NCBI GenBank assembly: GCA_017436785.1
Contig: JAFSCK010000018.1
Location: 1 to 64,000 of the forward strand
From: Oscillospiraceae bacterium
Lineage (GTDB): Bacteria > Bacillota > Clostridia > Oscillospirales > Oscillospiraceae
Length of the DNA stretch: 64,000 nucleotides
Direction of reading: 5' to 3'
Position 1 is the stretch's first letter; the number at the start of each line of letters is the position of its first letter. A program made the position numbers and the translations under genes. The notes beneath the pieces are model-generated. The model worked only from the letters and a program-made list of their open reading frames with translations. It was not told the origin of the DNA and did not search any database. Positions 61,005 through 64,000 of the stretch are shown piece by piece.

Positions 61005-62003
61005 ATGCGGAATATGCTGAAAATCATAAAAAACAAACTGGAGCAGGGGCAGTCTCTGGTCTTGGTCACCGTCATTGCCTCCTCCGGTGCTACCCCCCGG
61101 GGCGCCGGTGCCCGGATGCTGATCGGCAGGGAGGGCCGCATCTGCGGTACCATTGGCGGCGGTGCTGTAGAATATCGAAGTGAGCAGATTGCCGCAAGGG
61201 TTCTGGAAGAAAAAACCTCCATGGGCCATGACTTTACTCTGACTAAGGATGATGTGCAGAATCTTGGCATGATCTGCGGCGGTGCATGCGATGTGTTCTT
61301 CCATTACCTGAGTGCTGGGGACATCCATACCATTAGGCTCTGTGAAGAAGCGGAAGCACAGTTCCAAAAGGGCAGCAATTTGTGGCTGCTGACCCAGTTG
61401 GGAGAGAAAGGCCGGATGGGCCTATATTCCGATAACTTAGGCTTCTGGGGCATCCCGGTTTCCGGGGAACGGAAGCTGTCCCGCCACCCGGAACGTCTTG
61501 GCGATCTTTTTGCCGAGCAGATCAATGTTTCCGGCCGGGTCTATGTCTTCGGCGGCGGGCATGTGGCGCAGGAGCTGGTTCCTGTCCTAGCTCATGTGGG
61601 CTTCCGCTGCGTGGTCATGGACGACCGGGAGGAATTTACCCGGAAAGAACTGTTCCCCGGTGCGGAAGAAGTCATCTGCGGTGATCTGCAAAGCATTGGC
61701 GACTATATGACCATCGGGCAGGACGATTATGTCTGCGTCATGACCCGGGGCCACGCCTACGATACGGTGGTGCAGGCACAGGTCCTCCGCTGCCGCCCCA
61801 CCTACTGCGGTGTTATCGGCAGCGCCTTCAAAGCCGCCGGTGTCCGCAAAACGCTGAAAGAAGAATACGGCCTGCTGGAGGAGGAACTGGATCTTGTCAC
61901 TACGCCCATTGGTCTGAATATCAAGGGCGAAACTCCGGCGGAAATCGCCATTTCTATTGCCGCCCAGATGATCCTCCACCGGGCAGAACGGAACGGACTT
62001 TGA
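61005..62003 (+). CDS. xdhC: XdhC/CoxI family molybdenum-enzyme maturation factor
   Basis: 332 aa, AGGAGG site. The N-terminal XdhC/CoxI domain has VIASSGATPRGAGARMLI and GTIGGGAVE (molybdopterin contact in the family). The C-terminal Rossmann domain has VYVFGGGHVAQEL and RGHAYD. XdhC proteins bind and sulfurate the cofactor and insert it into xanthine dehydrogenase-type enzymes, here most likely the oxidoreductase at 55176. Cys at ICGGACDV may matter for sulfur transfer. Confidence 0.92.
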   Translation: MRNMLKIIKNKLEQGQSLVLVTVIASSGATPRGAGARMLIGREGRICGTIGGGAVEYRSEQIAARVLEEKTSMGHDFTLTKDDVQNLGMICGGACDVFFHYLSAGDIHTIRLCEEAEAQFQKGSNLWLLTQLGEKGRMGLYSDNLGFWGIPVSGERKLSRHPERLGDLFAEQINVSGRVYVFGGGHVAQELVPVLAHVGFRCVVMDDREEFTRKELFPGAEEVICGDLQSIGDYMTIGQDDYVCVMTRGHAYDTVVQAQVLRCRPTYCGVIGSAFKAAGVRKTLKEEYGLLEEELDLVTTPIGLNIKGETPAEIAISIAAQMILHRAERNGL

Positions 62004-62007
62004 TAGG

Positions 62008-62751
62008 ATGAAGAACTTTTTTGAACTTTACGACACTTTGCTCAATGGTATTGACACAGACGCCGTGGTAAACAGCACGCTGATGGGCCAGTGCTGGACC
62101 GCTGTAGAAACCTCTGCGCATTTTGGCATGGCCATGACCACTCCGGTGGATACGGCCCCCCGGATGCTGGGCAAGGACTACTGTGGAATGCCTCTAAAGG
62201 AGCTTGCAGCCGCGGCAAAAAGCTGGAATCTTGCAGAGGCAGGCTTCGGCATGGCTGCCATCAATGCGTTTTATAATACCCCTGCCAAATTGGAGCAGTT
62301 GGGTGCCTATGAGCCCTTTGACAAGTACTGCACCGACGGCGTTGACCTGAAGGATAAGTGCATTGGTGTCATCGGGCATCTGAATATGCCCTTCTCTATC
62401 TATGAGCAGGCCAAAGAGGTGCTGATTCTGGAGCGGAATCCCCGGCCCGGGGATTATCCGGATTCTGCCTGCGATTTTCTTCTGCCACAGTGTGATGTGG
62501 TCATTATGACGGCCAGCACGCTGGTCAATAAAACCCTGCCTCACCTGCTGGACCTTTGCAAAAATGCCTATACCATTCTGGCAGGCCCCAGCTGTCCCAT
62601 GTGTCCGGAGCTTCTGGAGCTGGGCCTTGACCGGATCGCAGGCTTGGTCATTACCGACACAGATGGTATGAAAAATAAAATCATCCACGATATTCCCGGC
62701 CCGCCCTATTCCATGGGCAAGCCATTCCTGCTGACGAGGGAACGTCTATGA
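62008..62751 (+). CDS. DUF364 protein (putative metal-chelation domain)
   Basis: 247 aa. It has an enolase-N-like first domain (MGQCWTAVETSAHFGMAM) and a Rossmann-like DUF364 domain (CIGVIGHLNMPFS, DVVIMTASTLVNKTL, AGPSCPMCPELL). DUF364 proteins are thought to bind heavy metals and often sit with FecCD-type importers. Here the gene overlaps a FecCD permease gene by ATGA. The ribosome-binding site is weak and translation may be coupled to xdhC. Confidence 0.8.
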   Translation: MKNFFELYDTLLNGIDTDAVVNSTLMGQCWTAVETSAHFGMAMTTPVDTAPRMLGKDYCGMPLKELAAAAKSWNLAEAGFGMAAINAFYNTPAKLEQLGAYEPFDKYCTDGVDLKDKCIGVIGHLNMPFSIYEQAKEVLILERNPRPGDYPDSACDFLLPQCDVVIMTASTLVNKTLPHLLDLCKNAYTILAGPSCPMCPELLELGLDRIAGLVITDTDGMKNKIIHDIPGPPYSMGKPFLLTRERL

Positions 62752-63773
62752 ATGAGATCGAGAAAAAACACCGAAAAACGGTATATATCATGGGCGTTAC
62801 GCTGATCGTATGCATCTTTTCCTCCTTCCTGTTGGGCCGCTATCCCGTACCGTTAGGAGAATTGATGGGGATCCTGGGAAGCAAGCTGGGACTGTCCATC
62901 GAAAAATTCTGGACAGACCAGATGGAAGCCGCCGTCTGGAATATCCGCCTGCCCCGGGTGGTGATGAGCGTGCTGGTGGGAGCCTGTCTGGCATCGGCAG
63001 GGGCAAGCTATCAGGGCGTCTTCCAGAATCCCATGGCCTCCCCGGACATTCTGGGTGCCTCTGCCGGAGCGGGCTTCGGCGCGGCATTGGCGATTTTGCT
63101 GGGAGCCTCCAGCGTAGGCATTACCATCGGGGCCTTTGCCGCCAGCTTGGTCACGGTGGCTCTTGTGTTTACCGTCAGCCGTCATGCAAGAGGCGACCGG
63201 GTGCTGGGACTGGTATTGGCAGGCATTATGGTATCTTCCCTGTTCCAGTCAGGAACTTCCTTTCTGAAACTGGTAGCAGACCCCAACAATCAGCTGCCCC
63301 AGATCACCTACTGGCTCATGGGCAGCCTAAGCGGTGCCAAATGGTCTGATCTGGGCTTTGTGGTTTTGCCGGTTCTGATCGGTCTGATCCCATTGCTTCT
63401 GATGCGCTGGCAGCTGAACGTCATCACCATGGGCGATGACGAAGCCCGGGCCATGGGTGTCAATGCGCCCAGAGTCCGAATGGGGATCGTCATTTGCTCC
63501 ACTCTGGTAACGGCTTCCGCTGTTTCTGTCAGCGGCATGATCGGCTGGGTGGGATTGGTGATCCCCCACATGATGCGGCGGCTGGTAGGCTCCGATTATC
63601 GTTTCCTCATGCCTGCGTCCATGCTGGGCGGCGGCATTTTCCTGCTGGTGGTAGACAACGTTTCCCGAAACGCCACCACCTCCGGCATCCCCATCGGCAT
63701 CCTGACAGCTTTCATCGGTGCGCCCTTCTTTCTGTGGCTCATCATGGGTAAGGGGGATCATTATGAGCATTGA
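62748..63773 (+). CDS. FecCD/BtuC-type ABC importer permease
   Basis: 341 aa with about ten membrane helices. Family marks are LPRVVMSVLVGACLASAGASYQGVFQNPMASPDILGASAGAGFG in pieces, and GMIGWVGLVIPHMMRRLVGSDYR near the end (coupling helix). This group moves iron-siderophore, cobalamin, heme, and in MolBC also molybdate or tungstate. ModE-like regulators and a Mo enzyme next to it make Mo/W uptake a fair guess. No substrate-binding protein is visible before the window ends. Confidence 0.9.
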   Translation: MNEIEKKHRKTVYIMGVTLIVCIFSSFLLGRYPVPLGELMGILGSKLGLSIEKFWTDQMEAAVWNIRLPRVVMSVLVGACLASAGASYQGVFQNPMASPDILGASAGAGFGAALAILLGASSVGITIGAFAASLVTVALVFTVSRHARGDRVLGLVLAGIMVSSLFQSGTSFLKLVADPNNQLPQITYWLMGSLSGAKWSDLGFVVLPVLIGLIPLLLMRWQLNVITMGDDEARAMGVNAPRVRMGIVICSTLVTASAVSVSGMIGWVGLVIPHMMRRLVGSDYRFLMPASMLGGGIFLLVVDNVSRNATTSGIPIGILTAFIGAPFFLWLIMGKGDHYEH

Positions 63774-64000
63774 GGTCAAGAATTTAAGCTTCTCCTACGG
63801 CGACCGGCCGGTGCTGCATGACATCAGCTTCAAGGTAGAAAAAGGAGAGTTTCTCTCCATCTTAGGTCCCAACGGCGTGGGAAAAAGCACTTTGTTTCGC
63901 TGCGTATTGGGTCTGCTGTCCGGTTACACGGGACAGGTTCTGGTGGATGGCATCGACAGCCGCAGTTTTTCTGTCCGGGAAGCAGCCAAGCATATCGCCT
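63763..64000 (+). CDS. ABC transporter ATP-binding protein, N-terminal part
   Basis: 79 codons visible; the gene leaves the window. Starts MSIEVKNLSFSYGDRPVLHDI with Walker A GPNGVGKSTLF. It overlaps the permease gene by 11 bp, with a GGGGG site inside that gene. It is the ATPase of the FecCD-type importer. Confidence 0.92.
   Translation, partial: MSIEVKNLSFSYGDRPVLHDISFKVEKGEFLSILGPNGVGKSTLFRCVLGLLSGYTGQVLVDGIDSRSFSVREAAKHIA

Overview
The window looks like a chromosomal segment of a spore-forming, gut-type clostridium, probably Oscillospirales/Ruminococcaceae-like. This is inferred from the pro-sigma-K gene, strong AGGAGG ribosome-binding sites, dockerin and cohesin modules, a sortase, and the coding style. 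No 16S or other taxonomic marker is present, so genus is unresolved.

Region 1 (1-5165, + strand) is housekeeping: the end of rpsB, then tsf, a cytoplasmic GH3 glycosidase, a HAD phosphatase and a small membrane-anchored protein.

Region 2 (5191-23956) appears to be a compact cohesin-dockerin surface system. It holds three very large secreted proteins ending in near-identical type I dockerins (5191-12342 -, 12510-15980 +, 17783-23581 -). It also holds one small protein with a single cohesin-like domain, a Thr/Glu repeat stalk and a PKTGD wall-sorting signal (17009-17743), and a class B-type sortase (16098-16934). Dockerin protein 3, the cohesin protein and the sortase are consecutive on one strand and look like one operon. 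The dockerin proteins carry SGNH/DUF4886 and unrecognised domains rather than cellulase modules.

Region 3 (23957-35136, - strand) is a type IV pilus operon: pilB, pilT, pilC, prepilin peptidase, a PilM-PilN fusion, PilO-like, and three prepilin-like proteins. The last prepilin-like protein is fused to a CHAP peptidoglycan amidase domain. The major pilin gene lies apart, at 45645-45950.

Region 4 (35223-45380) is sigK, the late mother-cell sporulation sigma factor, split by a 9.48 kb skin-like element. The 5' part (44754-45380) stops in the recognition helix, and the last 17 codons lie at 35223-35273. The element carries a large serine recombinase at one edge, and its ends carry matching inverted arms. 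Joining the ends through a shared GCTATGT restores an intact sigma-K. Cargo includes a tyrosine integrase, two unknown HExxH proteins, an OLD-family AAA-TOPRIM nuclease and a Kiwa-like pair (DUF4868 protein plus membrane protein).

Region 5 (45645-47775) holds the pilin gene, a zinc-ribbon gene and a XerC/D-like recombinase. Between the last two is a 282 bp segment bounded by exact 19 bp inverted repeats. It contains a strong promoter and a terminator and is a likely phase-variation switch, currently facing away from the zinc-ribbon and pilin genes.

Region 6 (48057-64000) is a molybdenum-hydroxylase locus. On the - strand are a MOP/xanthine-dehydrogenase-type oxidoreductase, a CCG-domain redox protein, a rubredoxin-like protein, a methyltransferase, a C-GCAxxG-C-C protein, radical SAM TrsS, an AMP-dependent ligase and ModE. 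On the + strand are a MobA-like nucleotidyltransferase fused to a ModE-like HTH, a histidine phosphatase, XdhC, a DUF364 protein and an ABC metal importer cut by the window end. Three 140 bp palindrome-ended repeats interrupt the - strand operon, and a relative lies after the HAD gene.
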